The position numbers and the translations under genes were made by a program. Positions 1 to 12,000 of a DNA stretch of 64,000 bases are shown here, one piece after another. Under the pieces are notes generated by a model that searched no databases, had not been told where the DNA came from, and worked only from the letters and a program-made list of their open reading frames with translations. Origin of the DNA: Zeugodacus cucurbitae (Eukaryota; Arthropoda; Insecta; Diptera; Tephritidae). Position 1 is the stretch's first letter. The number at the start of each line of letters is the position of its first letter. Where the stretch lies: NCBI RefSeq assembly GCF_028554725.1, contig NC_071670.1, positions 30,684,001 to 30,748,000 of the forward strand, given 5' to 3'.

Positions 1-1899
1 TTATATCAAAAACTAAGCAAGTTTAAGTTATTGTATCAAAATATAAAACTATTTTTAATCCAAAACTAAAACAATAGAATATCAGAGCTAATGCAATAGA
101 AAGAATATTGTATTTAAATATAACATCATTTTGTAGGCGGTTACTTTAATTTTAACTTCTACAAATAATATTTTAATTAGTGTTTCTTCTACAAAGTTTA
201 AAGTCCTGTGAAAACGGAGTGCTATGCGATTCGTCTACTAGAAAAAATAGAAGGCAAATATCATACATTACAAAAGGTGAGGTAATACCGTTTTCAAATT
301 ACCAGTCAACCATGAATAATTGCCTGCATGGATAGGCACATGGTCATTTGAGCTGAAAATATTCATTTTTTCGTGCTTTTGTCATGCTTAGGTAATACAG
401 ACATTGCTGAGCCCATGAATGTCAATCCTGTGGTCAAACAACCCTGAAATGCCTTTGGGGTGATTGACATTTTGGTGATTTTACTTGGATAGGCATGTTG
501 ATGATAGTTATTGAACACAAAAGCTGTTATCCACACAATATAGGACATGTTATGCATTTATGTCCATCTAGAATTATGAAGTCCATGATGCATGTACGAT
601 TGGTCATTAGAAGGGTCAAAGGTAGATCTTCAATACCTAGAAAAATAGTCGATATTGCCGTTTAGGGAAATACCTTTGCCCCTGTAAAAACTGCAGTCAC
701 TTTTGTTTTAACAGTTTTAGCAGTCAACCGATATTTAGGTGGAATGTGAATACGGAATATATTCCATGCTAAATTTTATAAAGTTTAAGAATTAAAATTA
801 TGCTTAATTTTTACAATATAAAATAAAGGTGCAAGATAAATTGTATAAGCAAGAAGAACGTTTGCGAAACTCAGGCAATATTGATAGATCAATAATACAA
901 TAGAGACAGGGGATCAATATTTCTTTTAACAATCCAGTTTAAAACTAACTAGATAAATACCAGGCTTTCTATATGCTGAGTTAAACTCATTACTTTTCAT
1001 GAAAAGAAAACAAAAAATAAACTCATTATATGCAGAAACTTTCCACTATTGATTGACTAGTGATTTATAAAAGCCATCAACCAGATAAGCAGTCACTCAT
1101 TAATGCCTTAATTATCGCCTACAGTGTTGGTTTGTAATTTTACGTGTAAATTAAATAATTCGAATAATGCATGAGCATATTTCTGCAAGACGGAGGTAAC
1201 AAACTGCACAAACACAATTAAACTTTTCCAGCTGTTTACCCATACAATTACAACATTTACATTTGTTTACAAATCCCAATTGGGTGGGAGAAGCCTTAGG
1301 TTTGAAAATGAAAAAATACCGAGGAATAAAAGCTGTATTCATTCGAAACTAGATTTAAAGAAAGAAAACTATATTCGAAGATTTATTATTTCTTTAGTAT
1401 ATTTGACGAGACGAATATGATATTGCTATAATGGTAGAATATATCCCAGTGGTAAAACCAGGTCGATACTACTTAACAGAAACGATAATGTTTCTAATAA
1501 TATGAAAGCTTAACTTCATAATTTTTTATTGTTAGTAGCTACATCACACCTTGACACAGAATAATCTGATTTTAAAGAATATACATTTCAAAGCATAGCA
1601 AAGCAACAACCAATTTGTTGTAGAGAAAATAATGAACGATGCGCACCTTGCTCGTTGGTTTCGCAATTCAAAAGGACTCCCACATACATATGTAAATTAA
1701 TTAACCAACGCCTATGGTAATTGTACACACAGTGTGAGTTTCATATATCTGAACCTGACCCACATATAACCGTGTTAACGTGAAAATAGTAATTGTGTTG
1801 AATGAAACTCCACTCGTTACTATCGTCAACGTGTACATCGTAGCAAGTCACCAAATATCCAAACAATACAAATTCATTTCAAGTTTGTTTGACCACGGC
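1..1899. other. AT-rich intergenic stretch, nothing recognised
   Basis: No convincing coding region, terminal inverted repeat or known repeat was recognised. The open frames here are short and AT-driven, such as one on the minus strand at 1151-1342, and show no domain signature. Confidence 0.5.
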
Positions 1900-2390
1900 A
1901 TTGCCAATTTATTGGCTCAGAACAGTGATTGCCTTATCGAACCATGACAAAATCACGAAAACAAGTACTAATTTCATAGTCATTTCAAAGTCATGGTTCA
2001 TTAGTTTCAGGTTGTTGCTTATAGACACAAATTAAATTATTATATTATAAATAAACTAAACACTTTTCTCATGATTTTTTTAATAACACTCTTATCTTTA
2101 CTTATTTATATAGTTCACTTTGTTTTAAAATATTAAACAATTATTTTTATGTTTTTGAACACTTACATAACCACTATTGTATAACTTTTTTCGCGAAACG
2201 ATTTTTGGCAATTTTTCTCTGCGGAGAACGCCTCCTGAATGAACACGTGCACAGCTCAGGACAGAAAAAGTAACTGTAAGCTTGCACAACACATAAGTCT
2301 ACATAATTGAAAAAACCGCTGATAAAAAATATTTAAATAACGAGAATTAGAACCCGGTTGGCTATAGGCAACATTTTACTGGCCTCATTT
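1900..2390. mobile_element. Decayed piggyBac-like MITE relic
   Basis: About 400 bp from about 1975 to 2385 closely matches the interior of the complete element at 26724-27239. Shared landmarks include GCGGAGAA, GTGCACAGCTCA, CTTGCACAACACATAAGTCT and GGCTATAGGCAACATT. The TTAA-flanked CCCTTTCATG ends seen in the 26.7-kb copy cannot be found here, so the limits are approximate. Confidence 0.55.
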
Positions 2391-2675
2391 TAAATACCAG
2401 CTACCTAAATTTCAATCAAATAGAAAATATATTGAAAATAACCTCTTGGCATTCATACCGTTTGGGAATTGTATAATTTTGGACTTCACCATTTTTGACT
2501 ATATCTATAACGTTTTAAGAAATAAGTAAATTGTAACTCTTTTTAGCAATCTCATGTTGGGAGAGATTATAGGTATACCAAGGCGTATGAGCAATATTTT
2601 GCACACAAGACTAAAGCTTTTACAAACACTGTACTGAGCTCAATTTTGACCACGAGTTCCAAAGTACAACTGGGA

Positions 2676-3420
2676 CAGTAAATTACTCGTGTAAAAAAAA
2701 CCGTGCAAAAGAAATCAAATTTTTATATAAAACTCACTATTGGGACCAATTTAAGAAAAAAACCGTGCAAAAAATAGAAAACGTGTAAAGAAGATCTAAT
2801 TTTACATGAAAATCTATCTATTCGTTCAGTAAGAATTTACACCGTTGTTGTTGTTATAGACTTTTCTGGTATTATATGTATGTATATGTACATATTACTG
2901 TTAGAAGGAACAACAACTATTCTGGGAATGGTAAAAAATAATACATTTCAAAGTTCCGTCATTAATCGCTGTGTCTTCTTTTTTCTTGCTTCTTCATACA
3001 GCTTCATTCATTTGTTTACGTATTGAAATTGTTGCAACCTTTTCACTGGCTTTCGAATCTGAGATTTGTAATTTTTAGTTTAAACCTAATTTAGAATTTA
3101 TTAAATTATATTAACAGCAATAGAATTGTGACGTATTGACGTATGGAATTTTGATTTTTTTGCAAAAAAGTATCTGGTCGCAAGGGGTCAGCGCTCTAGA
3201 TAGCAGCGATACGTGCGTACGCGTTGGTGTTCTAGACGCGGCTAATTTGCGTACCCCGCGCAGAGTGAAGAAGCTAGAAAAAGCGCGAGCGCGATTTAAC
3301 CACTGTAAAACCTTTTTTTTTTAATTCCAAGTGGCCCTGACCCCAAAAAAGTAAAATCGTGTAAAAATGGTATCTGGGAAGTGTTCAAAAACGCCGTGCA
3401 AAAAACAACCAGCTGTGTTA
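2676..3420. repeat. Motif-rich segment, possible pogo/Tigger remnant
   Basis: The octamers CGTGTAAA and CGTGCAAA recur on both sides of the segment (2688-2710, about 2770-2790 and 3358-3405). Such motif arrays are typical of the ends of pogo/Tigger-type elements, and the left side begins with CAGTAAATTACTC. The arms are in direct rather than inverted orientation, so the assignment is weak. The GC-richer core at 3180-3300 has an open frame (3136-3324) with no recognisable domain. Confidence 0.25.
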
Positions 3421-3575
3421 ACTCAGACTAAAGTCAAACTAAAATCATACTTTTTTGATGAGATAGTAATACTATTTATTGCGCCAGCTCTATAGAAGAA
3501 GTTTATTCATTGCTATATTCTAATTATTATTATATTTTCACATTTTACATATTAATTAGTTATGGATACTACATA

Positions 3576-4750
3576 AAACAAGTAAGGAAGGGGTAAGTTC
3601 GGGTGTAACCGAACATTTTATACTCTCGCAATTTATTTATTTAACTTTATTTATATTATATAATACACAATTTGACCCACATATTCGTCATATATATTGT
3701 ATAAAGTCCATTGAAAGTTGGAAACCATAATATTAGGTCAGAAGCACCGAGGTCCTCGTGTTCGATATATGGGGCCTTAAAACCGATGGTCCGATTTCGG
3801 TGATTTTTAGAATGGGGCTGGCACACTAAAAACTAGTATTTATGCAAAGTTCTGTTCCTATATCCTTCACTAGTGCTTACTTTATATATTGTAAAGTAAA
3901 CGATTCAGATTGTCTTCAAAGTTCTGATATATAGAAAGTAGTCGTGGTTGTGAAGCGATTTGGCCTATTTTCACAACATATCATTGGGATGTAAGGAAAC
4001 TTTTACAAACCAAGTTTCATTGAAATCGGTCGAGTAGTTCCTGAGATATGGTTTTTGACCCATAAGTGGGCGACGCCACGCCCATTTTGTAAAAAATCTG
4101 AGTGCAGCTTTCATCTGCTATTTATTTGGTGTTTCCGACGTTTTTTGTTAGTGAGTTAACCCACTTTTAGTAATTTTCAACCTAACTTTTGTATGGGAGG
4201 TGGGCGTGGTTATTATCCGATTTCTTTCATTTTTGGATTGTATTAGGAAGTGGCTAAAAAAACGACTGCAGAAAGTTTGGTTTATATAGCTCTATTGGTT
4301 TGCGAGATATGTACAAAAAACTTAGTAGGGGGCGGGGCCACACCCACTTCCTAAAAAAAAATACATCCAAATATGCCCCTTCATAGTGCGATCCTTCATA
4401 TCAAATTTTAGCTTTATTTATGGCTTAGTTATGGCACTTTATGTGTTTTCGGTTTTCGCCATTTTGTGGGCGTGGCAGTGGTTCGATTTTGCTCATTTTC
4501 CTATGGTGCCAAGAAATAAGTGTGCCAAGTTTCAGCAAGATATCTTAATTTTTACTCAAGTTACAGCTTGCACAGACGGACGGACGGACGGACAGACAGA
4601 CATTCGGATTTGAACTCCACTCTTCACCCTGATCACTTTGGTATATATAACCTATATCTAACTCGTTTAGTTTTGGGTGTTACAAACAACCGTTATGTGA
4701 ACAAAACTATAATACTCTCTTTAGCAACTTTTATTGCGAGAGTATAAAAA
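3576..4750 (-). mobile_element. DINE-1-like non-autonomous Helentron, near full length
   Basis: This minus-strand copy starts with the reverse complement of the family's 3' end (CTTCCTTACTTGTT preceded by the hairpin TTCGGTTACACCCGAA). It ends with the reverse complement of the 5' end, TATACTCTCGCAA. Internally it holds a GTCTGTCTGTCCGTCCG-type tract (here 4572-4603), GCAAGCTGTAACTTGAG and many CCACGCCCAC motifs. The architecture (5' stem-loop, GTCCGTCTG tract, 3' hairpin shortly before the end) matches Drosophila DINE-1, a known non-autonomous Helentron. No coding capacity is inferred: the recurrent frame reading MALYVFSVFAILWAWQW is repeat sequence. Confidence 0.7.
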
Positions 4751-4798
4751 TCAACTTTTTAAAATGTCACACTGGTATAGCCTATTAAAAATATTTAA

Positions 4799-5067
4799 AA
4801 CAAGTAAGGAAAGGCTAAGTTCGGGTGCAACCGAACATTTTATACTCTCGCAATTTATTGAAGAAATTTTAATAAGATAACACCCAAATTTACCTATAAA
4901 TTCGGTTTAATAGAATAACGAAAATCTTCCTATATAGTGTATGAGGGCTGAGGTAATTCCTGAACCGATTTCATTCATTTTCACCAGCTAGGTACACTAT
5001 ATCCAAAACTATACACGCACTTAATTTCGCAAAGATATAGTATCTCACATATTAACCAATACATATA
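4799..5067 (-). mobile_element. DINE-1-like Helentron, left part, interrupted
   Basis: It begins with the inverted 3' hairpin of the family (4815-4830) and runs rightward until the Tc1 element splits it at a TA dinucleotide. It resumes at 6688. This copy belongs to a subfamily lacking the CCGAGGTCCTCG box in this part. Confidence 0.65.
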
Positions 5068-6687
5068 CAGTGGCTCACAGCTTATTTCGTGTAAGCATCA
5101 ATTTTGATAATACTGATATGAAATTAATATTTTTTGCTCTGAACTAAATGAACGAATGATGCAATTATATTGAAAATTTAGTTTTAAATACAAAACATGT
5201 AAAAAAATTTACAAAAGTATTCAAATTCAATATTTTATTAAACAAAAACCAAAAACACTCATAATTCATGGGTCACAGCTTATTTCGTGTGTTGATTTTC
5301 GTTCATGTGATACATGGAAATAACGGATGCATAAAACTAACGGTAAATCAAAGTGTGAACTATGAATACTTAAGAAGCAGTTTATGTTCTAAAAACAATG
5401 CAGATCAGTTGCAATTACGCGGTATATCAACATGGGTCCACGCACTTCAATTGAAAAACGCGAATTAGTTATTAAACATTTTCAAAGTGGAAAAATGCAA
5501 AAACAAATTGCTGAAATGGTTGATTTAAGTTCATCTACAGTTCAATATATAATTCAGCGCATTGTACGTGAAAATCGCGTGCATAACAAGGGTCGAAAGG
5601 CTCCTAATAAAATTTTTAATGAAACGGATGAGAGGTGGATTTCAAAAAAGTTTAAAAAAGAACCAATGTTAAGTGCTCCAGCGGTGACCAAAGATGTTGA
5701 AATCTTTCTCGGCAAAAAATGTCATCCAGAAACTGTGCGCAGAATATTAAGGGATTCCAATTTTCATGGGCGAACAGCACGGAATAAGCCTTTTATAAAT
5801 AAGAAAAATAAAAAAGCCCGTTTACAGTTCGCAAAAGACCATTTAAACAAGGACAATGCGTTTTGGAATACGGTTATTTTCGCCGATGAGAGCAAGTTTA
5901 ATCTTTTTGCGTCAGATGGTAAAGCATACGTATGGCGGAAACCAAATACTGAGCTCCAACAAAAAATTTACGCGCAACAGTAAAACATGGTGGCGGTCAT
6001 GTAATAGTTTGGGGGTGTATGTCACTATGAATAAAGAAGTGTACCTAGAGTTACTGAAGCAAAATTTGCTTCAAAGTGCAGAAGACCTGGGTATACGTGA
6101 CACTTTTCACTTCTACCAGGACAACGACCCTAAACATAAATCTGGTCTTGTACAAACTTGGCTCATTTGGAATTGTCCACACCTCGTCCAAACACCTGCA
6201 CAGTCACCAGATTTGAACGTTATTGAAAATGTATGGCACATTCTGGAAATTAATATTAGAAAACACCACATTTCTAGCGTCCAAACTCTAAAAGCGGCTG
6301 TGAAGGAAGAGTGGGGTAAAATATCGCCAGACTATACAAAAAAATTGGTGGAATCAATGCAAAACCGCATGAAAGCTGTAATCGAGCAAAAAGGCTTTTC
6401 CACAAAATATTGAAATTTTATTTTGGTTTACTTTTTATAACTTTTTAGTAAGAATTTTTATACCACACGAAATAAGCTGTGACCCATGAATTATGAGTGT
6501 TTTTGGTTTTTGTTTAATAAAATATTGAATTTGAATACTTTTGTAAATTTTTTTACATGTTTTGTTTTTAAAACTAAATTATCAATATAATTGCATCATT
6601 CGTTCATTTAGTTCAGAGCAAAAAATATTAATTTCATATCAGTATTATCAAAAATGTTGCTTACACGAAATAAGCTGTGAGCCACTG
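5068..6687. mobile_element. Tc1-like transposon with long IR/DR termini
   Basis: A 1620-bp element flanked by TA on both sides (5066-5067 and 6688-6689). The ends form near-identical 223-bp inverted repeats, 5068-5290 and 6465-6687. The 18-mer TCACAGCTTATTTCGTGT occurs at both the outer (5075-5092) and inner (5273-5290) edge of each repeat, inverted on the right side (6663-6680 and 6465-6482). This is the IR/DR layout known from Tc1 relatives such as Minos, S and Sleeping Beauty. The near-identity of the arms implies a fairly recent insertion. Confidence 0.9.
5432..6413 (+). pseudogene. Tc1-family transposase, frameshifted
   Basis: Encodes a DDE transposase of the Tc1 branch that would cut and paste the surrounding element. 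The first open frame (5432-5983, 183 codons) begins MGPRTSIEKRE at 5432, carries an N-terminal paired-like helix-turn-helix (KQIAEMVDLSSSTVQYII) and the first catalytic Asp in FADESKFN. It then runs into a stop just after an A-run near 5960. The reading continues in another frame with the family motif VKHGGG, and a third frame (to 6413) supplies the second Asp in DNDPKH and the catalytic Glu in SPDLNVIENVW, ending GFSTKY. About a dozen residues normally found between WGCM and MNKEVY appear deleted near 6021. All three catalytic residues are therefore present but split over shifted frames, so the gene is judged non-functional. Family assignment is firm. Confidence 0.88.
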
Positions 6688-7180
6688 TATGTAGATTAAA
6701 GCGCACCGTTTTACTCCGCTATCTTCATTGGTTCCTTATGTTTACATTATAAAGTGAAGGAATCAGATGGAATTCAAAATTGAGTTATATGGGAAGTTGT
6801 CGTGGTTATGAACCGATTTCATCCATTTTTCACATGTGTCATCAGGGTGTCAAGAAATTATTATATACCGAATTTCATTGAAATCGGTGGCGTAGTTCCT
6901 GAGATTTGGTATAAGTGGAAGATGCCACGCCCATTTTCCATTCTGTAAAAAAATCTGAGTGCAGCTTCCTTCTGCTATTTCTTATGTAAAATTTAGTGTT
7001 TCTGACGTTTCTCGTTAGTGAGTTAACCCACTTTTAGTAATTTTCAACCTAACCTTTGTATAGGATGTGGGCGTGGTTATTATCCGATTTCTTTAATTTT
7101 TGGACTGTATAAGGAAACGGCTGAAAAACACGACTGCAGAAAGTTTGGTTTATATAGCTTTATTAGTTTGCGAGTTATAT
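6688..7180 (-). mobile_element. DINE-1-like Helentron, continuation of the split copy
   Basis: Minus-orientation interior: CCACGCCCATTTTCC, GTGAGTTAACCCACTTTTAG and GGGCGTGGTTATTATCC. It continues the copy broken by the Tc1 element and stops at about 7180, where plus-orientation sequence takes over abruptly. Confidence 0.6.
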
Positions 7181-7513
7181 ACAAAACTTTGAAGACGATC
7201 TGAATCGGTAACTTTACAATATATAAAGTAAGCACTAGTGAAGATATGGGTGCAGAACTTTGCACAAATACTATGTTAATAGTGTGGCACCCCATTCTAA
7301 AAATCGCCGAAATCGGACCACAGCTGTTTAAGGCCCCATATATCGAACACGAGGACCTCGGTGCTTCTAACCTAATATTATGGTACCCACTTTGAATGGA
7401 CTTTATACAATATATATGACGAATATGTGGGTCAAATTGTGTATTATATAATATAAATAAAGTCAAATAAATAAATTGCGAGAGTATAAAATGTTCGGTT
7501 ACACCCGAACTTA
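7181..7513 (+). mobile_element. DINE-1-like Helentron 3' part, inverted relative to its neighbour
   Basis: From TTTGAAGACGATCTGAATCGG onward the sequence reads in the opposite orientation to 6688-7180 and proceeds to the canonical 3' hairpin TTCGGTTACACCCGAA (7496-7511). The last bases of this end (TTAGCCCTTCCTTACTTG) lie at 8505-8522 because the Harbinger-like element was inserted into the terminus. Confidence 0.65.
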
Positions 7514-8504
7514 AGTGCCTTGGAGACGATCAAATAATTGCGTCAAACAACACATATGTGTTAGTGATGTTCAATCATGTGTTGCCCGCAAACGTTCAAA
7601 TTAACACGTCAAACATCAGTTTAGTTTTGAGCTCGTAACGAACGGTCATCATGTCATCGTCGGATGATGATGATCTATTATTAGCATGTGCTGCAATTCT
7701 TATGAAAAAAAAATTTCTCAATTTTTGTATTATTTTATATTATTTAGTTTATTTTATTATACATATTTGATTTTACTTTATTTTATTTTATTATTTTAAT
7801 TTATTTTATTATTTTATTTCATTTTATTTTATTTTATTTTATTTTATTTTATTTTATTTATTTATTTATTTTATTTTATTTTATTTTATTTATTTATTTT
7901 ATTTTTTTAATTTTATTTAATTTAATTTAATTTAATTTAATTTATTTATTTTATTTTATTTTATTTTATTTAATTATTTATTTTATTTTATTATATTTTA
8001 TTTATTTATTTTATTTTTTTAATTTAATTTAATTTAATGTCATATTTTTTTATTTTATTTTATTTTTTTTTTATTTTATTTTATTTTATTTTATTTTTTT
8101 TTATTAAATTAATTTATTTTATTTTATATTATTTTATTTTATTTTATTTTATTTAATTTTTTTATTTTATTTTTTACTTTATTTTTTTTTATTTAATTTT
8201 ATTTTATTTTATTTTATATTATTTTATTTTATTTTATTTTATTTAATTTTTTTATTTTATTTTTTTATTTTATTTTATATTATTTTTTAATTTTTTTTTT
8301 TTATTTTTTCCGCTTCGCTTTACTTCACATGCTTGTCAAACATAAGTGGAGACGATCAAATTATCGTCCGTCAAATAGAAATATCAAAAATTTTTGATTT
8401 TCATCAAACAGAGCCGACAACAGGTCGGTGTAGCGTACGTGTAGCCGACGACACCAACACACTTAAAGTGTTTGACGCAATTATTTGATCGTCTCCAAGG
8501 CACT
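7514..8504. mobile_element. PIF/Harbinger-like element with (TTTTA)n core
   Basis: A 991-bp element bounded by perfect 36-bp terminal inverted repeats (7514-7549 and 8469-8504, outermost AGTGCCTTGGAGACGATCAA) and flanked by a 3-bp TTA duplication (7511-7513 and 8505-8507). TTA or TAA target duplications are diagnostic of PIF/Harbinger. The core at 7725-8300 is a long irregular TTTTA/TTTAA array. At 7651 an ATG opens MSSSDDDDLLLACAAILMKK, resembling the acidic N-terminus of Harbinger (HARBI1-like) transposases; the rest of the gene is absent. Confidence 0.82.
7651..7713 (+). pseudogene. Harbinger transposase N-terminal remnant
   Basis: A 21-codon stub, MSSSDDDDLLLACAAILMKK followed by lysines, sits just inside the left inverted repeat where a Harbinger transposase would start. 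The downstream coding region has been replaced by the AT-rich array. The assignment rests on position and the acidic start only. Confidence 0.4.
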
Positions 8505-8524
8505 TTAGCCCTTCCTTACTTGTT

Positions 8525-8732
8525 ACCATTGTGAATGACCCAAATATGTAAAACAAAATTTGGTAGCCCTCGAGCAAGCGGCGATAAAATTGTTAATGAG
8601 GTATCCGCATACTCTTTTGTAGGAATTCAACTGGATAAATTTGTTGTTGCTTTCACATGTAAAATTTTGGACTATTTAAAAATGATCCTATTAAGAAAAT
8701 GGTTTTTGTTCGTAGTGTGAATTTAGAGCAAC
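8525..8732. other. Unassigned flank
   Basis: A short single-copy-looking segment between the Helentron end and the RTE insertion site. A 61-codon frame (8535-8720) has no recognisable motif. Confidence 0.3.
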
Positions 8733-9050
8733 CAATGCTGTTGGAGGATGGAGTCATATGTAGAAGTTCACGTAAGTGAGGAAAGTTTCTGACTGTCATT
8801 CACTTCGGATTGGCCAGGAACGATTCTTTTACATGTGGCTCAAGCAGCTCACGACTTCCGGTCTTAGACCAAGTATCCTCTGGGTAGCCAACAGACATCC
8901 GTTTGGAGGCGAGCTAAAGTGAGAAGGCGAAACCCGCTAATGTGGTTGTGCGTAGGGTTTGGGACCCACCACATAAAAACACCCCCCAATGAAAACGACG
9001 AAACAGCCTCGGATGAGAGACCCCGATTTTGATGACGACCACTGCAAACG

Positions 9051-12000
9051 TTTAAAGGACTACGATTTAAGGGCATGCACCTGGAATCTTCGGACCCTTA
9101 ATTGGGAAGGTGCCTCTGCCCAGCTGGTTGATGTCCTCGTTGTAGCCGAGACACACATGTAGTAACAATACTAATGTTCGTACAAATACCAGATGTGGGT
9201 CACCAAATACTAGCACTTTACCATGTGAGCAATGTAGTATTTTGCTGGTAACAATATCAGCATTTTTTTTTGTGATATTTCACAAAACACAGCTAAAAAT
9301 AGGTAAGAAACCTGGGAGAGAGCTTATATACAAAAGCTTTTTAAAATATTTTGTCAAAATGACTTTTCAAAAATAAATAAATAAAATGGAAAATATAAAA
9401 AGTTTTCACAAGATTTTTTTTTCAACGCCAGGGTCATGTATCACCTTATTTTGATGGCCGTAAGAGACGGGCTTTTAAGATACATTTCAACTACTTCTGT
9501 TTTTTGTGCAGAAAATACATATTTTTGCCATTTTTTTATGATTTTAAAAATTGCTTTCTCCATTACAGATAAGTAAATATTTATTGTTTACATTTTTTTT
9601 GAAATATCTCATGTCTGTGAAACAAAGTTGGTATTTCAGTTTACTACAAATCGATGTGTGTCAATGTTCGTAGTAAATACAATACCATAATACTTTTATC
9701 ATGGTATTGTTACTACATGTGTGTCTCGGGTATAAGAGTAAAGGCTGACATCACCGCAATCCAAGAAATGCGATGGACGGGACAAGGACGGAAGAAGGTG
9801 GGTCCTTGTGACATCTACTACAGCGGCCATATAAAGGAGCGCAAATTCGGTGTGGGATTCGTGGTGGGAGAGAGACTCCGTCGTCGAGTCCTGGCATTCA
9901 CTCCGGTGGATGAACGTCTAGCCACAATCCGCATCAAAGCGAGGTTCTTCAACATATCGCTGATTTGCGCCCACGCCCCGACGGAAGAGAAGGACGAAGT
10001 GATCAAAGATACCTTCCATGAGCGCCTAGAACGTACCTATGAGCGCTGCCCCCGCCACGATGTCAAAATCGTGCTTGGCGATTTCAACGCTAGGGTGGGT
10101 AAAGAAGGTGTCTTTGGCACAACAGTCGGAAAATTCAGCCTCCATGACGAAACATCACCAAACGGTCTGAGGCTGATCGACTTCGCCGGAGCCAGAAATA
10201 TGGTCGTCTGTAGTACTAGATTCCAGCATAAGGAAATCCATCAAGCTATTTGGCTGTCCCCGGATCGAATCACTCGCAACCAGATCAATCATGTTATGAT
10301 AGATGTACGACATGTCTCCAGTGTTTCTGATGTGCGTACGCTTCGTGGCTTGCACTACTGCTCTCTGAGAGCACTCATCAGCATCTCGGTATAAGGGAGC
10401 TGTGGGACGGCATATCAAACTCCTTACGTACAGCTGCAACCGAAACCATTGGTTTTTGGAAAAGCCAAAAAAACAGAGGAGAGAAAACAGACTGCCTACC
10501 TCGCAATGTTGCGATCGACCGCAACACGAATGGGATGGGAAAGATACCGAGAGCTGAAGAGGGAAGCGAGACGCATTTGCAGACAAAAAAAGAAAGAGGC
10601 CGAAACGAGTGAGTATGAAGAGCTTGACAAGCTGGCCGACAGGGGTAATGCTCGAAAATTTTACGAAAAGATCCGGCGACTAACTGAAGGTTTCGAGACC
10701 GGAGCACACTCCTGTAGGACCCCCAGAGGTGATCTAGTTATTGATGACCAGAGTATATTGAGTTTGTGGAGGGAACACTTCTCCAGCCTGCCGAATGGCA
10801 GTGAAAGTACAACAACAGGAGATGGCGAACCCGATTCCCCAATCGACGACGATGGAGCAGATGTTCCATTGCCCGACCGTGAAGAAATTCGAATAGCAAT
10901 TACCCGCTTGAAGAACAATAAGGCGGCGGGCCGTTGGATTGCCGGCCGAGCTATTCAAATACGGCGGCGAAGAACTGATAAGGTGCATGCATCAGCTTCT
11001 TTGCAGAATATGGTCGGAAGAAAGTATGCCTGACGATTGGAATCTCAGTGTACTCTGCCCAATACACAAAAAGGGAGACCCCACAATTTGCGCCAATTAC
11101 CGTGGGATAACATCGCGTATAAGGTTCTGTCGAGCGTCTTGTGTGAAAGACTAAAGCCCACCGTCAACAAACTGATTGGACCTTATCAGTGTGGCTTTAG
11201 ACCTGGAAAATCAACAACCGACCAGATATTCACCATGTGCCAAATCTTGGAAAAAATCCACGAAAAGGTGTTGCCTTTATGCCGCGATGTCTGAATTTGT
11301 TATCCCCGCAAAACTATTACGGCTGTGTAAGCTGACGTTGAGCAACACCAAAAGCTCCGTCAGGATCGGGAAGGATCTCTCCGAGCCGTTCGATACCAGA
11401 CGAGGTTTCAGACAAGGTGACTCACTATCGTGCTAAATAGAGAAGGTACAATCTTCTACAAGAGTGTACAGCTACTGGCGTACACCGATGATATCGATAT
11501 CATTGGAAACAACACCCGCGCCGTTAGTTCTGCTTTTTCCAGATTGGATAAGGAAGCGAAGCGTATGGGTCTGGTGGTGAACGAGGACAAGACGACATAT
11601 CTCCTCTCATCAAACAAACAGTCAGCGCATTCGCGTCTTGGCTCCCACGTCACTGTTGACAGTCATAACTTTGAAGTTGTAAATAATTTCGTCTACCTGG
11701 GAACCGGCATTAACAGCAATAACAATGTCAGCCTGGAAATCCAACGCAGAATCCCTCTTGCCAACAGGTGCTACTATGGACTAAGTAGGCAATTGAAAAG
11801 TAAAGTCCTCTCTCGACGAACAAAAACCAAACTCTACAAGTCCCTCATCATTCCCATCCTACTTTACGGTGCAGAAGCGTGGACGATGTAAACATCCGAT
11901 GAGACGGCACTAGGAGTTTTCTAGAGAAAGGTTTTGGTCCCTTAAACATTGGCAACGGCGAATAGCGCAGACGATGGAACGATGAGCTGTATGTGTTATT

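Noticed and set aside
4572..4603. GGACGGACGGACAGACAGAC runs as an independent microsatellite locus
   Set aside because: They occur at the same internal place in every Helentron-like copy and are part of that element.
4386..4613. Recurrent frames reading MALYVFSVFAILWAWQW in many places
   Set aside because: They are translations of the interior of the Helentron-like repeat, broken differently in each copy, and are not a protein family.
7725..8300. TTTTA array as a centromeric satellite
   Set aside because: It lies strictly within the inverted repeats of a single Harbinger-like element and is irregular.
9654..10394. A 246-codon frame taken as a gene starting at 9654
   Set aside because: Its first 25 codons lie in the 584-bp inverted-repeat insertion. 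The true reading is the RTE endonuclease resuming at about 9735.
9735..10394. Label 'craniofacial development protein 2', often given to this endonuclease
   Set aside because: The GDFNARVG and APTEEKD motifs and the downstream reverse transcriptase show that it is an RTE LINE protein.
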